A stretch of 64,000 bases of DNA from Paenibacillaceae bacterium GAS479 (GCA_900105225.1 LT629764.1:3802501-3866500), one strand, 5' to 3'; shown: positions 51,729-60,638, counted from the stretch's first letter. Program-made: numbers and translations. Notes: generated from the letters alone by a model not told the origin.

Positions 51729-51757
51729 AGCCTTTCGGTCGCTAGGACCGAAGGGCT
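51729..51757 (-). terminator. Terminator of azoR
   Basis: AGCC-TTCGGTC pairs with GACCGAA-GGCT around a short loop; on the minus strand TTTTTTCG follows. Confidence 0.8.
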
Positions 51758-51783
51758 GTGCTCGATAACGTATGGGAGATAAC

Positions 51784-52407
51784 TTAGAATGCTGCTGCTA
51801 CTGCTTTAACTTTGTCCAGACCGTCGCGAAGGATTTCTTGCGTGCGGTCTTGGAATTGGTTGTGGCCTTCAATAATAAGCTCTTGAGCTTGGATTCCGAA
51901 CAGGCCGAGCGCGCCTTTGATTGGGCGAATTGCAGCTTCGATTTCGGACATTGGACCTTCGGAGTAAACGCCGCCACGAGCGTTAAGCAGGATTGCTTTT
52001 TTGCCAGTTACGAGGCCTTGTGGACCTTCAGCTGTGTAACGGAACGTTTTGCCGGCTTGCGCCAGGTAGCTCACATAGTTGACCAGTGGAGCTGGAGCTG
52101 CGAAGTTCCAGAGCGGGAAAGCAAAGACAACTTTGTCTGCTTCGAGGAACTGGTTCACGTATTTGTTAACGAGCTCAACTGCTGTTTGCTCTTCAGCGGT
52201 CAGTTCGTATCCTTGAGCGGCTTTGTACATGCCAGTGATAGCCGTGTTGCCGTAGAAAGGAAGGATTTCCGTGTAAAGATCAAGCTCTGTTACAGTGTCT
52301 GTAGGATTGGCACTTTTATATGCGTCCAGGAAGGTGTTGTACATTTGTACGCTGATAGCCTGCTCTGCTGGACGGTCGTTTGCTTTGACAAAAAGAATGT
52401 TAGACAT
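51784..52407 (-). CDS. azoR: FMN-dependent NADH-azoreductase
   Basis: 207 residues, flavodoxin-like fold: NILFVKANDRPAEQAISVQM at the N-terminus, ADKVVFAFPLWNFAAPAPL (FMN-site PxWN-type motif), and LLNARGGVY. Reduces quinones and azo compounds with NAD(P)H; a thiol/quinone-stress gene in Bacillus. ATG 52407 with GAGGAGAG upstream. Single gene with its own terminator. Confidence 0.93.
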   Translation of the reverse strand: MSNILFVKANDRPAEQAISVQMYNTFLDAYKSANPTDTVTELDLYTEILPFYGNTAITGMYKAAQGYELTAEEQTAVELVNKYVNQFLEADKVVFAFPLWNFAAPAPLVNYVSYLAQAGKTFRYTAEGPQGLVTGKKAILLNARGGVYSEGPMSEIEAAIRPIKGALGLFGIQAQELIIEGHNQFQDRTQEILRDGLDKVKAVAAAF

Positions 52408-52581
52408 ATGAATAATCTCTCCTCAAAAGTTGAAGTGTGTTTGGAATAGTCACAGTATAACCTGATAACAAAAAATGTGCAACTAACTTTTTTGGAGTTA
52501 ATGAGAAAGAGGGCGAGCAACTTAAAAGAACAAGATTACGTATAGTAGAAGGGAAAATTTTGGAACTGGAGGGGATCTAGC

Positions 52582-53073
52582 ATGGGGAGCGGAAAAAAGG
52601 CAGCAGATCCGAATGCAAACAGGCCTCAGCAGCTTAAACGTTGCCTTGGATTAACCGTAGCTTTTATTCTCGCTGTAGTGCTTTTCTCTGCATGTTCGGT
52701 GAGTGTGCTTGGAGGAGATAGCGAACCGCCTATACCCCAGATCAGCTCGGAAAGTGGTGGAAGCATCAAGGTTTTCCAAAGTAGTTATTGCTGGGGAAAT
52801 ACTTGTGCGGATTATGCGGCACCGGATTCCATGCTTAAAAATAACGAGCCTGACATCGTACAGAGGGGCGAGGAGCTGGCCGCGAGCTTTCCTGGAAAAG
52901 ACCCCAAAGAGATCGGGCTGACCTCGTTTAGAGAACAGAAACTAGAGAAATCTTCAAATAAAGGTCTGACATTTCAAATGCCGGATAAACCGGGCGTCTA
53001 TTATTATTTGCTTAGTGTCAGCTGGGCATCAGGGGATTCTGCGTCTTATGCGTTTAAGGTGAAAGTGGGGTAG
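52582..53073 (+). CDS. Small lipoprotein, function unknown
   Basis: 163 residues; ATG 52582 behind GGAGGGG. A charged 20-residue lead is followed by a hydrophobic stretch and lipobox LFSAC (Cys38). The mature part contains a CWGNTC pair and ends in a beta-rich segment (GVYYYLLSVSWASGDSASYAFKV). Family not recognised. It marks the boundary: the sequence becomes clearly AT-rich just downstream. Confidence 0.8.
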   Translation: MGSGKKAADPNANRPQQLKRCLGLTVAFILAVVLFSACSVSVLGGDSEPPIPQISSESGGSIKVFQSSYCWGNTCADYAAPDSMLKNNEPDIVQRGEELAASFPGKDPKEIGLTSFREQKLEKSSNKGLTFQMPDKPGVYYYLLSVSWASGDSASYAFKVKVG

Positions 53074-53094
53074 GAGTGAGGTGAGAAGATAGTT

Positions 53095-53541
53095 ATGAAA
53101 GAGTTAAACAAGGTTACCGCATATATTATCAGAGTAAAAGAGAATAAATATCAATTGCTCACTTTTCTAGAGGAAGGGGTAGAAAGTTTCGGGTTACAAG
53201 TTCCAGGCGGGACTTTAGAAGCAGGAGAGACGTTAGAGGAATGTTTAGTTCGTGAGATATATGAAGAGGCAAGATTGGAGGATATCATATTAAATTCTTA
53301 CTTAGGACAAATCAGTTACCCCTTGGAAGAAAAAGACACAATAATAACCAGGCATTTTTATCAACTTAGTGTTGATGAGTGTGAAGAAGCCTTTACTATC
53401 GTAGTCCAAAGTAATGATGAGGATAATGGTTGGATCTATAAGTATCGCTGGATTGATTTGTCTCCAGATCATTTTCTTGATCTTGGAGGTAAACTAGGCA
53501 GATGCTTAAATGAACTTTATCGAGAATTATATAAAAAATAG
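53095..53541 (+). CDS. Nudix hydrolase
   Basis: 148 residues. Complete Nudix box GGTLEAGETLEECLVREIYEEARLED (positions about 39-64; G-x5-E-x7-RE-x2-EE-x-G/A). The glycine near the end of the box is replaced (EEARL). Hydrolyses a nucleoside-diphosphate-linked compound; substrate unknown. First member of the plus-strand island; GAGGTGAGAAG precedes the ATG. Confidence 0.88.
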   Translation: MKELNKVTAYIIRVKENKYQLLTFLEEGVESFGLQVPGGTLEAGETLEECLVREIYEEARLEDIILNSYLGQISYPLEEKDTIITRHFYQLSVDECEEAFTIVVQSNDEDNGWIYKYRWIDLSPDHFLDLGGKLGRCLNELYRELYKK

Positions 53542-53596
53542 CTATTTAGGATGGGCGATTAAAGCAACCGTTCATAAGTTAGATGGAGGGACTACA

Positions 53597-54214
53597 ATGA
53601 AGATTTTTTTAGTAAGGCATGGCATGGATGAAGATGGATTTAGAGGAGGATGGAGTAACAGAGGGTTAATTGAACAAGGCGTTCGTCAATCGAGGGAACT
53701 CGCGAAGTATTTGTATAATCATTCTGAGCTATATGGAATTAAGCAAATTTTGAGTAGCAACCTTGAACGTGCTGTTGAAACGACAAGAGAAATTGAACAG
53801 ACTCTCCAAATAGAGACCATATACTCAGCAGAATGGAGAGAAATGAATAATGGATTATTAGCTGGAATGCCTAATAAAGCAGCAGAAGAAAAGTATCCAG
53901 GGATTTACTTTAACACTCTTCAGATGGATATTCCTTTTCCAGGAGGCGAAACCCCATTGCATTTTTATAATAGAATTACTCAAGCATTTGATAACTTATG
54001 TATAAAGCTTGAAAACCAAGAAATTCATTCGAATGTATTGTTAGTCACACATGGAGGTGTTATTAATGTCTTGTATTATCTTTTAAACGGTCAAGACTGG
54101 ACCAACAAATCTCCTTTCTATCCAATTGATAATACAAGTGTACATACGTTTGAAAAGACATTAAATAAATGGGAGATTACTGAGATGAATCTAATTAGGC
54201 ATTTATTGGAATAA
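53597..54214 (+). CDS. Histidine phosphatase family protein
   Basis: 205 residues; ATG 53597 behind GGAGGG (the open frame from 53510 overlaps the Nudix gene). Phosphoglycerate-mutase-like: FLVRHGMDEDG with catalytic His8, SSNLERAVETTREI, EWREMNNG with catalytic Glu, and LLVTHGGVINV with the second His. Cytoplasmic phosphatase, substrate unknown. Confidence 0.9.
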   Translation: MKIFLVRHGMDEDGFRGGWSNRGLIEQGVRQSRELAKYLYNHSELYGIKQILSSNLERAVETTREIEQTLQIETIYSAEWREMNNGLLAGMPNKAAEEKYPGIYFNTLQMDIPFPGGETPLHFYNRITQAFDNLCIKLENQEIHSNVLLVTHGGVINVLYYLLNGQDWTNKSPFYPIDNTSVHTFEKTLNKWEITEMNLIRHLLE

Positions 54215-54269
54215 GAGTCTGACTCATTAATTATCTCTGTGAAATCATCCCACGAAAGGACGGAAAACC

Positions 54270-55121
54270 ATGAATTCAATTAGTGAAATCGATTGGAAAG
54301 TTAAAAGCAAGGCCGTTGATTCACTTTTAGAGAATAGGAATAAGTTAATCTTAGTCCCTTTAGATTCAGGGCTTGAGGCAGAGGTGACAAAAGTTTGTTT
54401 AGAGGAAAGCTGTTTTGTATTGAAAGTGTGGAACAGGTCTTCAAAACCAAATGTTGAACAACAATTTAAGTTATTGAAGACACTATATGATAAAGGCCTA
54501 CCCGTATCACAACCTTATGGATGGGGTTTAGATAAAGATGCTAATTCAGTGTTGTTAATGAGTTTTAATGGAGTAGCAGTGAAAAAAATAAACCAGTCTA
54601 AACTAACTAGTCTTGCTAAGATTCTATCTAGCTTTCATGAATTTCCATTGAATTGTTTTGAGGATACATTTTTAAAGAAGAATGATTTTATAAATTATTT
54701 TTACCCAGAAATCGAAGAACATGAAGACATTCATTTATTAATTAAACGACTTGTGGATATTAGTCATATGAAGCAAGATAAACTAATTCACGGTGACTAT
54801 AATCTAGGTAATATTTTAGAGATTGAAAGAAGGTATACAATCATTGATTGGACGAATGGGCAATTGGGCGATCCAAGATATGATATTGCTTGGTCAATTG
54901 TATTAATCAGAATATATGTTAGTGAAAGATACGGTGATGTCTATCGTTCAGCATTTTTAAGTGAATATACTAAAGAAGAAATAGAATTATTTGAGGCAAA
55001 AGCATGTTTGAGATGGATTTTACTTAATAGAATAACTGATTTGCCTAAAGGAAAAGAAACAATCGCTAGAGTAAAAAGTATACTGAAGAACAATGTACAT
55101 TTGAATGAAAAACTGATCTGA
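54270..55121 (+). CDS. APH/choline-kinase-family phosphotransferase
   Basis: 283 residues, protein-kinase-like fold: VTKVCLEESCFVLKVW (ATP-binding lysine), LLMSFNGV hinge, catalytic loop IHGDYNLGNIL and metal-binding IIDWTNGQLGDPRYDIAW. This family includes aminoglycoside phosphotransferases, but nothing here shows a drug substrate. ATG 54270 behind AAAGGACGG. Confidence 0.85.
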   Translation: MNSISEIDWKVKSKAVDSLLENRNKLILVPLDSGLEAEVTKVCLEESCFVLKVWNRSSKPNVEQQFKLLKTLYDKGLPVSQPYGWGLDKDANSVLLMSFNGVAVKKINQSKLTSLAKILSSFHEFPLNCFEDTFLKKNDFINYFYPEIEEHEDIHLLIKRLVDISHMKQDKLIHGDYNLGNILEIERRYTIIDWTNGQLGDPRYDIAWSIVLIRIYVSERYGDVYRSAFLSEYTKEEIELFEAKACLRWILLNRITDLPKGKETIARVKSILKNNVHLNEKLI

Positions 55122-55146
55122 AAGTTACTCGATGGGAGGGAGAAGA

Positions 55147-55599
55147 ATGGGGTACATACTTGATTTAAGACAAATTGTAGGATCTAGGCCACTGATTATG
55201 GCAGGGGCTTGCATGATCGTAGTGAATAAACAAAATGAAATACTTTTACAACTAAGAGAAGATAATGGGCTTTGGGGGTTGCTAGGAGGATCTCTTGAAC
55301 CAGGAGAATCTATGGAAGAAGTAGCAAGAAGAGAATTGTTTGAAGAAACAGGCTTACATGCTGGAAATATTACTTTGTTTAATGTCTTCTCTGGTAAAGA
55401 GCTTTATTATCAATATCCTCATGGAGATGAAGTTTATAATGTTGTAGCAGCGTATATATGTCATGAATATAAAATCAGTCCTCCAGATAAGCCGATAATT
55501 GATAATTATTTAAAGATGTTTGGGGAGAGCAGCCTAAGGAAGAAAAGCATGATGGAACAATGCTGGTTGACGCCGCTGATCCAGGTGAAAAGTAATTAA
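55147..55599 (+). CDS. Nudix hydrolase, probably internally shortened
   Basis: 150 residues from ATG 55147 (GGGAGGG upstream). N-terminal LDLRQIVGSRPLIMAGACMIVV and Nudix box GGSLEPGESMEEVARRELFEETG are intact. Relatives usually have about 25 more residues between the AYICHEY strand and the KISPPDKPII end; here the two are joined directly. The tail after NYLK also looks out of frame (an A-run near 55514 would shift it). Probably damaged or altered in function. Confidence 0.6.
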   Translation: MGYILDLRQIVGSRPLIMAGACMIVVNKQNEILLQLREDNGLWGLLGGSLEPGESMEEVARRELFEETGLHAGNITLFNVFSGKELYYQYPHGDEVYNVVAAYICHEYKISPPDKPIIDNYLKMFGESSLRKKSMMEQCWLTPLIQVKSN

Positions 55600-56014
55600 G
55601 AATAGAGATAGAGCATTTTCTGCCATTATTCACGATGGAAAGATTGTGATGGTTCGCGTAGTTGATATGGATAGACAATATTGGACCTTACCTGGCGGGG
55701 GAGTTGAGCAAGGTGAAAGTAATGAAGAAGCAGCTCGTCGGGAAGCAAAAGAGGAAGTAAATCTTGACATTCGAATAATAAGAACTTTGTTTGATAGAGA
55801 ATATAGTGCAGGGATAGAATATTGTTTTTTAGCCGAGATTGTGGAACAGCACGAATTAATACTTGGATATGATCCGGAATTAGATGTTGATGAACAGGTA
55901 TTGGCTGAAGCGCATTGGATTACTATTGAAAGCGTACTAGAAGATATACATGTTTCTCGAGTTTTGGAATCGCTAACACAGGAAGAACTTAATAAGTATA
56001 ACATTAAAAAATGA
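55595..56014 (+). CDS. Nudix hydrolase with unclear start
   Basis: Homology-like sequence starts at NRDRAFSAIIHDGKIVMVRV, upstream of the first conventional starts (GTG 55643, ATG 55646), which would cut off the first beta strand. The only possible start 5' of it in frame is an ATT at 55595, 7 nt after CAGGTG and overlapping the previous gene's end. Nudix box GGGVEQGESNEEAARREAKEEV is complete except for the last Gly (EEVNL). Either a rare ATT start or a lost start codon. Confidence 0.6.
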   Translation: MKNRDRAFSAIIHDGKIVMVRVVDMDRQYWTLPGGGVEQGESNEEAARREAKEEVNLDIRIIRTLFDREYSAGIEYCFLAEIVEQHELILGYDPELDVDEQVLAEAHWITIESVLEDIHVSRVLESLTQEELNKYNIKK

Positions 56015-56270
56015 TCTACTCAGACACGGCCACGAACCTAAGTCTACGAACTAACAATTAATTCGGCGAGGGTTCTATATCCTAAACTTTGGATTAGTAA
56101 ATTATAGTAAAACACTGCTTCGTCTGGTAAAGTGAGAGTTGTCTAGCGATGACTACTACTCAGAAGAGGTATGTTCTCCATGATAAATAAAAACCATCCC
56201 CTCTATATAAATGGCAGGGATTTTATTACATGAAGTTAATCAGACTTTAACTATAGAAAAGGAGATAAAC
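56015..56270. other. AT-rich intergenic gap in the island
   Basis: 256 bp. A weak GAACC/GGTTC inverted pair (56033 and about 56071) and a terminator-like ATCCC...GGGAT hairpin near 56185-56216 followed by TTTT. No gene with a ribosome binding site. Confidence 0.5.
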
Positions 56271-56681
56271 ATGGAAGAGAGAAAAACTGTCTTAGTTAAA
56301 ATTACAAAGCCAAGTTTGAGTAACATAATATTTGGCGTTGTTATGATGCTATCTATAATTATTTGGACACAAAGTAATTACTATTATTATTTACTCGCTA
56401 TATTGTTGTATGTCCCATGGATCATTTATACAGTAAAGGAACTAAAGAATAGAGATCTAAGCTTTACTGATACTCAATTAAATGTTGATGATTTTACACT
56501 TTACTATAAAGATATCGAAAGTGTAATCGTTCATAAAAAGAGATTAGACATCACTGTGAAGAACGAACGATGGCTAACCAAGCTAATATATTTGGATTTT
56601 AAAAATATAGATGATAAAGAAAATATCAAAAATAAAATAGATGAATGGAAAATACATAATAGTAATATTGAAAGGCAGTGA
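56271..56681 (+). CDS. Two-span membrane protein with PH-like cytoplasmic domain, unknown function
   Basis: 136 residues; ATG 56271 behind AAAGGAG (an in-frame ATG at 56211 has none). Two adjacent membrane spans (about 18-58) then a soluble domain (LSFTDTQLNVDDFTLYYKDI ... LDITVKNERWLTKLIYLDF) with the strand pattern of bacterial PH-like proteins. Followed at once by another small membrane protein gene. Confidence 0.65.
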   Translation: MEERKTVLVKITKPSLSNIIFGVVMMLSIIIWTQSNYYYYLLAILLYVPWIIYTVKELKNRDLSFTDTQLNVDDFTLYYKDIESVIVHKKRLDITVKNERWLTKLIYLDFKNIDDKENIKNKIDEWKIHNSNIERQ

Positions 56682-56685
56682 TCAT

Positions 56686-56994
56686 TTGAAGAAAGTGATT
56701 GCAGGTGGATTCATCCTGTTAAGCGGAGTAATACTTTACGTGGGAATTCATATTTCTACAGTTCCGTATTTGTCCAATGTAGGTGGTTGGTCAACGCCTC
56801 CTCGGAGGTTTGGAAAAGCGTTGCAAGAAACAGATGGATATATGGCAACTATAATTTCAATAATAATGATTATCTCTGGAATCATTATATTATTATACGA
56901 AAGTTATTTTTCTGGAATCATCAAAAAATATGTAGATGAAGTCAAAGAGAGAAATCTTGAGTTTGAAAATGAACATAATAAAAAACATGAATGA
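56686..56994 (+). CDS. Small two-span membrane protein
   Basis: 102 residues from TTG 56686 (AAAGGCAG upstream; TTG chosen because it follows the previous stop by 4 nt). Hydrophobic segments at about 4-24 and 51-76, a Trp/Pro/Arg-rich loop (NVGGWSTPPRRFGKALQETD) and a charged C-terminus. Overlaps the GNAT gene start by 8 nt. No family recognised. Confidence 0.65.
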   Translation: MKKVIAGGFILLSGVILYVGIHISTVPYLSNVGGWSTPPRRFGKALQETDGYMATIISIIMIISGIIILLYESYFSGIIKKYVDEVKERNLEFENEHNKKHE

Positions 56995-57511
56995 AATAAA
57001 ATTAGTAAGCCCTCTTTTAGAATTGAAAAATGAGTATTTATCTTTCTATCAAGATTGGAAAGAATCTGGCGAGGATATGGTTCCCTGGGTTATTAAAAAA
57101 GACCCGCGTGATTTTGAAGCGATGCTGCAATCATTGTTTGATAATGATAGGGGAGTTGGAGCAGTAGATGGCCGGGTTCCGGACTCAACCTTTTGGCTGA
57201 TTAACAATCATCATAGAGTGTTAGGTGTAGTTAATATAAGGCATCGACTGACAGAACACTTGCTTAATGCGGGTGGGCATATTGGATACGCTATTCGCCC
57301 GTCTGAAAGGTTAAAAGGATACGCGATAATCTTATTGAGACTAGCCCTTATTGAAGCTAAGACACTTGGGATAGAAAATGTTTTAGTTGTTTGTGATGCT
57401 GAGAATGTAGGATCTGAAAAGACCATTGTTAAAAACGGCGGTAAGCCGGATTCAGATTACATAGAAGACGATGGAAATGTAGTTAAAAGGTATTGGATAC
57501 AGAACAGTTGA
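56987..57511 (+). CDS. GNAT-family acetyltransferase
   Basis: 174 residues. Starts NEIKLVSPLLELKNEYLSFY; acetyl-CoA-binding region GGHIGYAIRPSERLKGYAIILLRLAL (Q/RxxGxG/A-type loop, the second Gly-loop being RLKGYA), followed by VCDAENVGSEKTIVKNGG. The typical GNAT fold is complete. Substrate unknown. ATG 56987 lies in the end of the upstream gene. Confidence 0.85.
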   Translation: MNEIKLVSPLLELKNEYLSFYQDWKESGEDMVPWVIKKDPRDFEAMLQSLFDNDRGVGAVDGRVPDSTFWLINNHHRVLGVVNIRHRLTEHLLNAGGHIGYAIRPSERLKGYAIILLRLALIEAKTLGIENVLVVCDAENVGSEKTIVKNGGKPDSDYIEDDGNVVKRYWIQNS

Positions 57512-57592
57512 GATGTAATTAAGAAGGGGGGCCAGTATTTAACAGAGGAGTTACGTTGCGAATGGACTGCTCTTTTGGACAGAAGACAAGCT

Positions 57593-57626
57593 CCGGGGCG
57601 GCTAATTCAGCCGGTTCCGTTTTTGA
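57593..57626 (+). terminator. Possible terminator after the GNAT gene
   Basis: CGG-GGCGGCT-AATTC-AGCCGGTT-CCG then TTTTT; imperfect stem, more GC-rich than its surroundings. Confidence 0.45.
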
Positions 57627-57644
57627 TTGGAGAGGCGGATACCA

Positions 57645-58055
57645 TTGAATATTACGATTGAAGACAATCAGCTTGTCTATATCTATCTGAAAAATCAAGA
57701 AAAGTATATCTATTTTACGGGCACAAAATCATCCGTAAAATGTTATTTCCAATTAGATGATGATAACAACTGGGTAGGGATTAGAATCGCGAAGGAATAT
57801 TCTTATGGTGGAGCACCGTTACTTCCTGAGGTTGGGCAAATTGACTACATAAATTTTGAGGGAACTGTTCAAGAAGACGAGCATAATATTTTAATTACTT
57901 TCGATACATATTCGAAAGTATGTAGAGAGTTAGAGCAGGATTGTAATCTCGATTTAATTCCTGAAGGGATTTACGGAATTGAAATCATTTTATGGCTAGC
58001 CAACGTAGATTGGAAAAAAGAGAAGATTCAAAAATATATTATTGTTGATATTTGA
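57645..58055 (+). CDS. Hypothetical protein
   Basis: 136 residues from TTG 57645, which is 6 nt after GGAGAGGCGG; the TTG at 57627 overlaps that site. Beta-rich, acidic (YFQLDDDNNWVGIRI, GQIDYINFEGTVQEDEHNIL), ending LWLANVDWKKEKIQKYIIVD. No signal peptide or known motif. Possibly an immunity- or regulator-like small protein, but nothing supports that directly. Confidence 0.6.
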   Translation: MNITIEDNQLVYIYLKNQEKYIYFTGTKSSVKCYFQLDDDNNWVGIRIAKEYSYGGAPLLPEVGQIDYINFEGTVQEDEHNILITFDTYSKVCRELEQDCNLDLIPEGIYGIEIILWLANVDWKKEKIQKYIIVDI

Positions 58056-58157
58056 AAGTGATGATGGAAGAGCTAGTACAATCATCTACTCGTGAGCACT
58101 GAGACGTTATTTGAATTAAATAACTATAACTGTCTTTGAAGTGGAGTTGTTCAATCC

Positions 58158-58484
58158 ATGGCAATGAGTAAAAAAAATTCGAGAACAATCATGGTAGCAA
58201 ATGAAACGTATAAGTGGACAATTTCTCCTAATAGTGGGTACGTTGTGTTAGTAGTTGAACTTGAGATGGGAGTTGGTAGAAGAATAGAAGTATACATTAA
58301 CTCGGATATTAATGATTTCTGGGCTAACTTCCCTCATATCAATAACTTAGATCTGAAGGTAATTAAACCGGGTGATGTAAAGAATATTATCATTCAAGCT
58401 CTTAAAGATGGATGGGGTCCAAAAGAAAAAGGAAAACCATTAATCTTTGATTTAGTATCAGAAAAAATAAACAGACGACTATGA
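58158..58484 (+). CDS. Hypothetical protein
   Basis: 108 residues; ATG 58158 or 58164. Beta strands then helices, with VIKPGDVKNIIIQALKDGWGPKEKGKPLIFDL, a pattern I have seen in small uncharacterised Bacillus/Paenibacillus proteins but cannot name. GTGGAGTTG is about 10 nt upstream. A perfect GTTATTT-GAATT-AAATAAC inverted repeat lies about 40 bp before it. Confidence 0.6.
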   Translation: MAMSKKNSRTIMVANETYKWTISPNSGYVVLVVELEMGVGRRIEVYINSDINDFWANFPHINNLDLKVIKPGDVKNIIIQALKDGWGPKEKGKPLIFDLVSEKINRRL

Positions 58485-58507
58485 ATATAAGCTTAGAGGT
58501 GACTGCT

Positions 58508-58711
58508 ATGAAACTTTTCTTGTATATATTAATAGGAATCGTAATTTCCTATATTTTAATAGCATTAGGTACAGTTGGGTTCATAATCGGCATAGGCATA
58601 TTCATTGGCTTATTCTTAAGATTATTCTTTTTGGTCAACAGTATTTATAAAAAGTTATCAATCGATTCGACGGAGGAAACTAACGTTACAAGAACTTCGG
58701 ATACAGATTAA
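58508..58711 (+). CDS. Small membrane protein
   Basis: 67 residues from ATG 58508 (GAGGTGA upstream). Almost the whole N-terminal two thirds is hydrophobic with several Gly (ISYILIALGTVGFIIGIGIF), then a short polar tail rich in Thr/Asp. Overlapping ATG at 58481 has no binding site. Function unknown. Confidence 0.65.
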   Translation: MKLFLYILIGIVISYILIALGTVGFIIGIGIFIGLFLRLFFLVNSIYKKLSIDSTEETNVTRTSDTD

Positions 58712-58753
58712 AAGCATCACAAAAGCCTCTATAACCTAACCGTGGAGGTAAAA

Positions 58754-59284
58754 ATGAAAAATACCATATACATAATTTCAGGACCCGCTGGTGTAGGTAA
58801 ATCGACAACATCCAAAAGACTTGTTCAAACTTTAAAGAAAAGTGCCTATATTTCAGGAGATAGCGTAAGCCATATTCCGGTGAATGGAAGAGGAAAACCT
58901 TGGCTGGATAAGGATACTTCAGATTTAACATGGAGAAATATTTCAAGCCTAACCAAGAACTTGCTGGACTATAATTATGATGTAGTAATTGACTATGTAG
59001 CCTTTCCTAAGGAAGTAAATTGGTTATCTAAAGAATTAAGCAATCGGGATGTAAAAATGGTTTATGTAGTACTTTTGGTTGACGAAGAGACGATCATGTT
59101 CAGAGATAAATTAAGACCAGAGGCAGTACAAATGGGAGAGCGAAGTCTGATCTTGTTAGAGGAGTTTGAGGATGATGCAGAATTAGCTCCTAACCATAAG
59201 CTCTATACAAATTCATATAAGGAAGAACAAATACATGAAATTATAGAAGAGATCTTAAAGAACGACAAATACGTGATAAAATAA
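58754..59284 (+). CDS. P-loop kinase/AAA_33-like ATPase
   Basis: 176 residues; ATG 58754 behind GTGGAGG. Walker A GPAGVGKST (about 9-17), DYVAFPKEV as a possible Walker B region and VVLLVDEETI. Resembles small nucleoside/antibiotic kinases (chloramphenicol phosphotransferase-like or adenylate-kinase-like). Substrate unknown. Terminator follows. Confidence 0.8.
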   Translation: MKNTIYIISGPAGVGKSTTSKRLVQTLKKSAYISGDSVSHIPVNGRGKPWLDKDTSDLTWRNISSLTKNLLDYNYDVVIDYVAFPKEVNWLSKELSNRDVKMVYVVLLVDEETIMFRDKLRPEAVQMGERSLILLEEFEDDAELAPNHKLYTNSYKEEQIHEIIEEILKNDKYVIK

Positions 59285-59294
59285 TTGAAAAAGA

Positions 59295-59336
59295 TGCCGT
59301 AGTTCCTAACCATAGGGGCTACGGCTTACTTTTTTA
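59295..59336 (+). terminator. Terminator after the P-loop kinase gene
   Basis: GCCGTAG-TT-CCT pairs with AGG-GG-CTACGGC, then TTACTTTTTT. Confidence 0.8.
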
Positions 59337-59400
59337 GAGCACATTAGCTCAAGATATGGTTTATAATACCAGTAAGGATTTGGAAACTCTGTAGATCGAG

Positions 59401-59598
59401 GTGATTAGATTGTCCGCTGAGCTATTGATAAAACCTCAAGACATTCTTTTCAGGAAAACAACTCATGATGATTTAAAAATTGTTTTAGAAATAGAAGAAC
59501 ATCAGGATAATAGTCCATTTATATTTACTTGGTCTAAGGAGAAGCATATTGACATTATGGGACTATTGAAACAAGAATTTGAAAAGAACATTATTTAA
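59401..59598 (+). pseudogene. GNAT acetyltransferase, N-terminal fragment
   Basis: 65 residues. The first 50 (PQDILFRKTTHDDLKIVLEIEE, FIFTWSKEKH) match the start of GNAT proteins; the acetyl-CoA-binding half is absent and a short unrelated tail (MGLLKQEFEKNII) ends the frame. GAGGTGATTAG precedes the start, so the original start is kept. Best read as a 3'-truncated gene. Confidence 0.65.
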
Positions 59599-59623
59599 GT
59601 TTGGAAAATGGAGATGAAAACAC

Positions 59624-60181
59624 ATGACTCAGTCTAAGAGAATACTGGAAGGCAGTAGGCTTTACCTACGACCATTTACAAATGATGATGCTGAAGTCTA
59701 TTATCCCAATCTATTTAATGATGAAGTGAGAAGATTAACCGGTACACAAAAGATATTTTCGAAAAATATGATAGATAAATATATGGAGCGAATTACGGCT
59801 GATTCGGAGGAACAAATAAACTTATTAATCGTTCTTAAAGAAGAAGATCGAATTATTGGTGAAATTGCACTTCAGGATATTGATTATGTGAACCGGAATG
59901 CAAACATACGAATTGCAACTTTTAATGAAGCAGATTGTAACAAGGGATACGGAACGGAAGCACTAACACTAATACTCGATTATGGTTTTGGCACTTTAAA
60001 TCTTCATCGAATTGAACTTAATGTTTTTTCCTTTAATTCAAGAGCTTTAAAAACATATGAAAAGCTTGGATTTATAAGAGAAGGAATACAAAGAGAAGTG
60101 CTTTTTTATAATCATGAGTACCATGATTCAATAACAATGAGTATTTTGGAGCATGAATTTCGCGAAAACCAGAGGGGATGA
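59624..60181 (+). CDS. RimJ/RimL-type GNAT acetyltransferase
   Basis: 185 residues. LYLRPFTNDDAEVYYPNLFN at the start, IGEIALQDIDYVNRNANIRI, acetyl-CoA loop CNKGYGTEALTLILDYGF, and NVFSFNSRALKTYEKLGFIREG. Complete protein N-acetyltransferase fold; substrate unknown. Start ATG 59624 behind GGAG. Confidence 0.9.
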   Translation: MTQSKRILEGSRLYLRPFTNDDAEVYYPNLFNDEVRRLTGTQKIFSKNMIDKYMERITADSEEQINLLIVLKEEDRIIGEIALQDIDYVNRNANIRIATFNEADCNKGYGTEALTLILDYGFGTLNLHRIELNVFSFNSRALKTYEKLGFIREGIQREVLFYNHEYHDSITMSILEHEFRENQRG

Positions 60182-60187
60182 TGGAAA

Positions 60188-60594
60188 GTGGATTACGCCT
60201 GGTTTGACAATATAAACATCAGTTGATTTTGATTAGAAATAAGAGCCGTAATGTTTGGGATCTTCCAGGTGGCAAGGTGGAATTCGGGGAAGGATTAATT
60301 CAAGCAACTAGTAGAGAGCTATTTGAAGAGACCGGAGCAGTCACTTTTAAATTAATTGAGGTTGGGATTTATCAATTGAATGGCAGCTATGGCATGGTTT
60401 ATTTTGCGGAAGTTGAAGAATTAGGAGAGCTTCATGATTATGAAATTGCTAAAATTCGCTTAAGTGATTCATTGCCTCAAGGATTAAATTATGGGGAAAT
60501 TTATTATGACATGTATAGCATATGGCAAGAGATAAAAACAAATAAAGAATTGAATCAGGTAAGAATACGTTTAAAAGAAAAAGCGATTCTTTAA
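60188..60594 (+). pseudogene. Nudix hydrolase broken by a frameshift near its N-terminus
   Basis: The Nudix box GGKVEFGEGLIQATSRELFEETG and C-terminus are intact in one frame, but upstream of QLILIRN the frame stops at 60205. A GTG at 60188 (GAGGGG upstream) reads VDYAWFDNI in another frame, just the first strand expected; one extra base near 60214 would join the two. So either a one-base deletion or a sequencing error. The only in-frame start left (TTG 60223) would omit the first strand. Confidence 0.6.
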
Positions 60595-60638
60595 AGTATG
60601 CGTAGAGGGAATTAATTAAAACCATAAGTCGAAAGGAT

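Noticed and set aside
58100-58125. GTTATTT-GAATT-AAATAAC palindrome as a recombination site
   Set aside because: Single occurrence in an AT-rich gap; could be a hairpin by chance.
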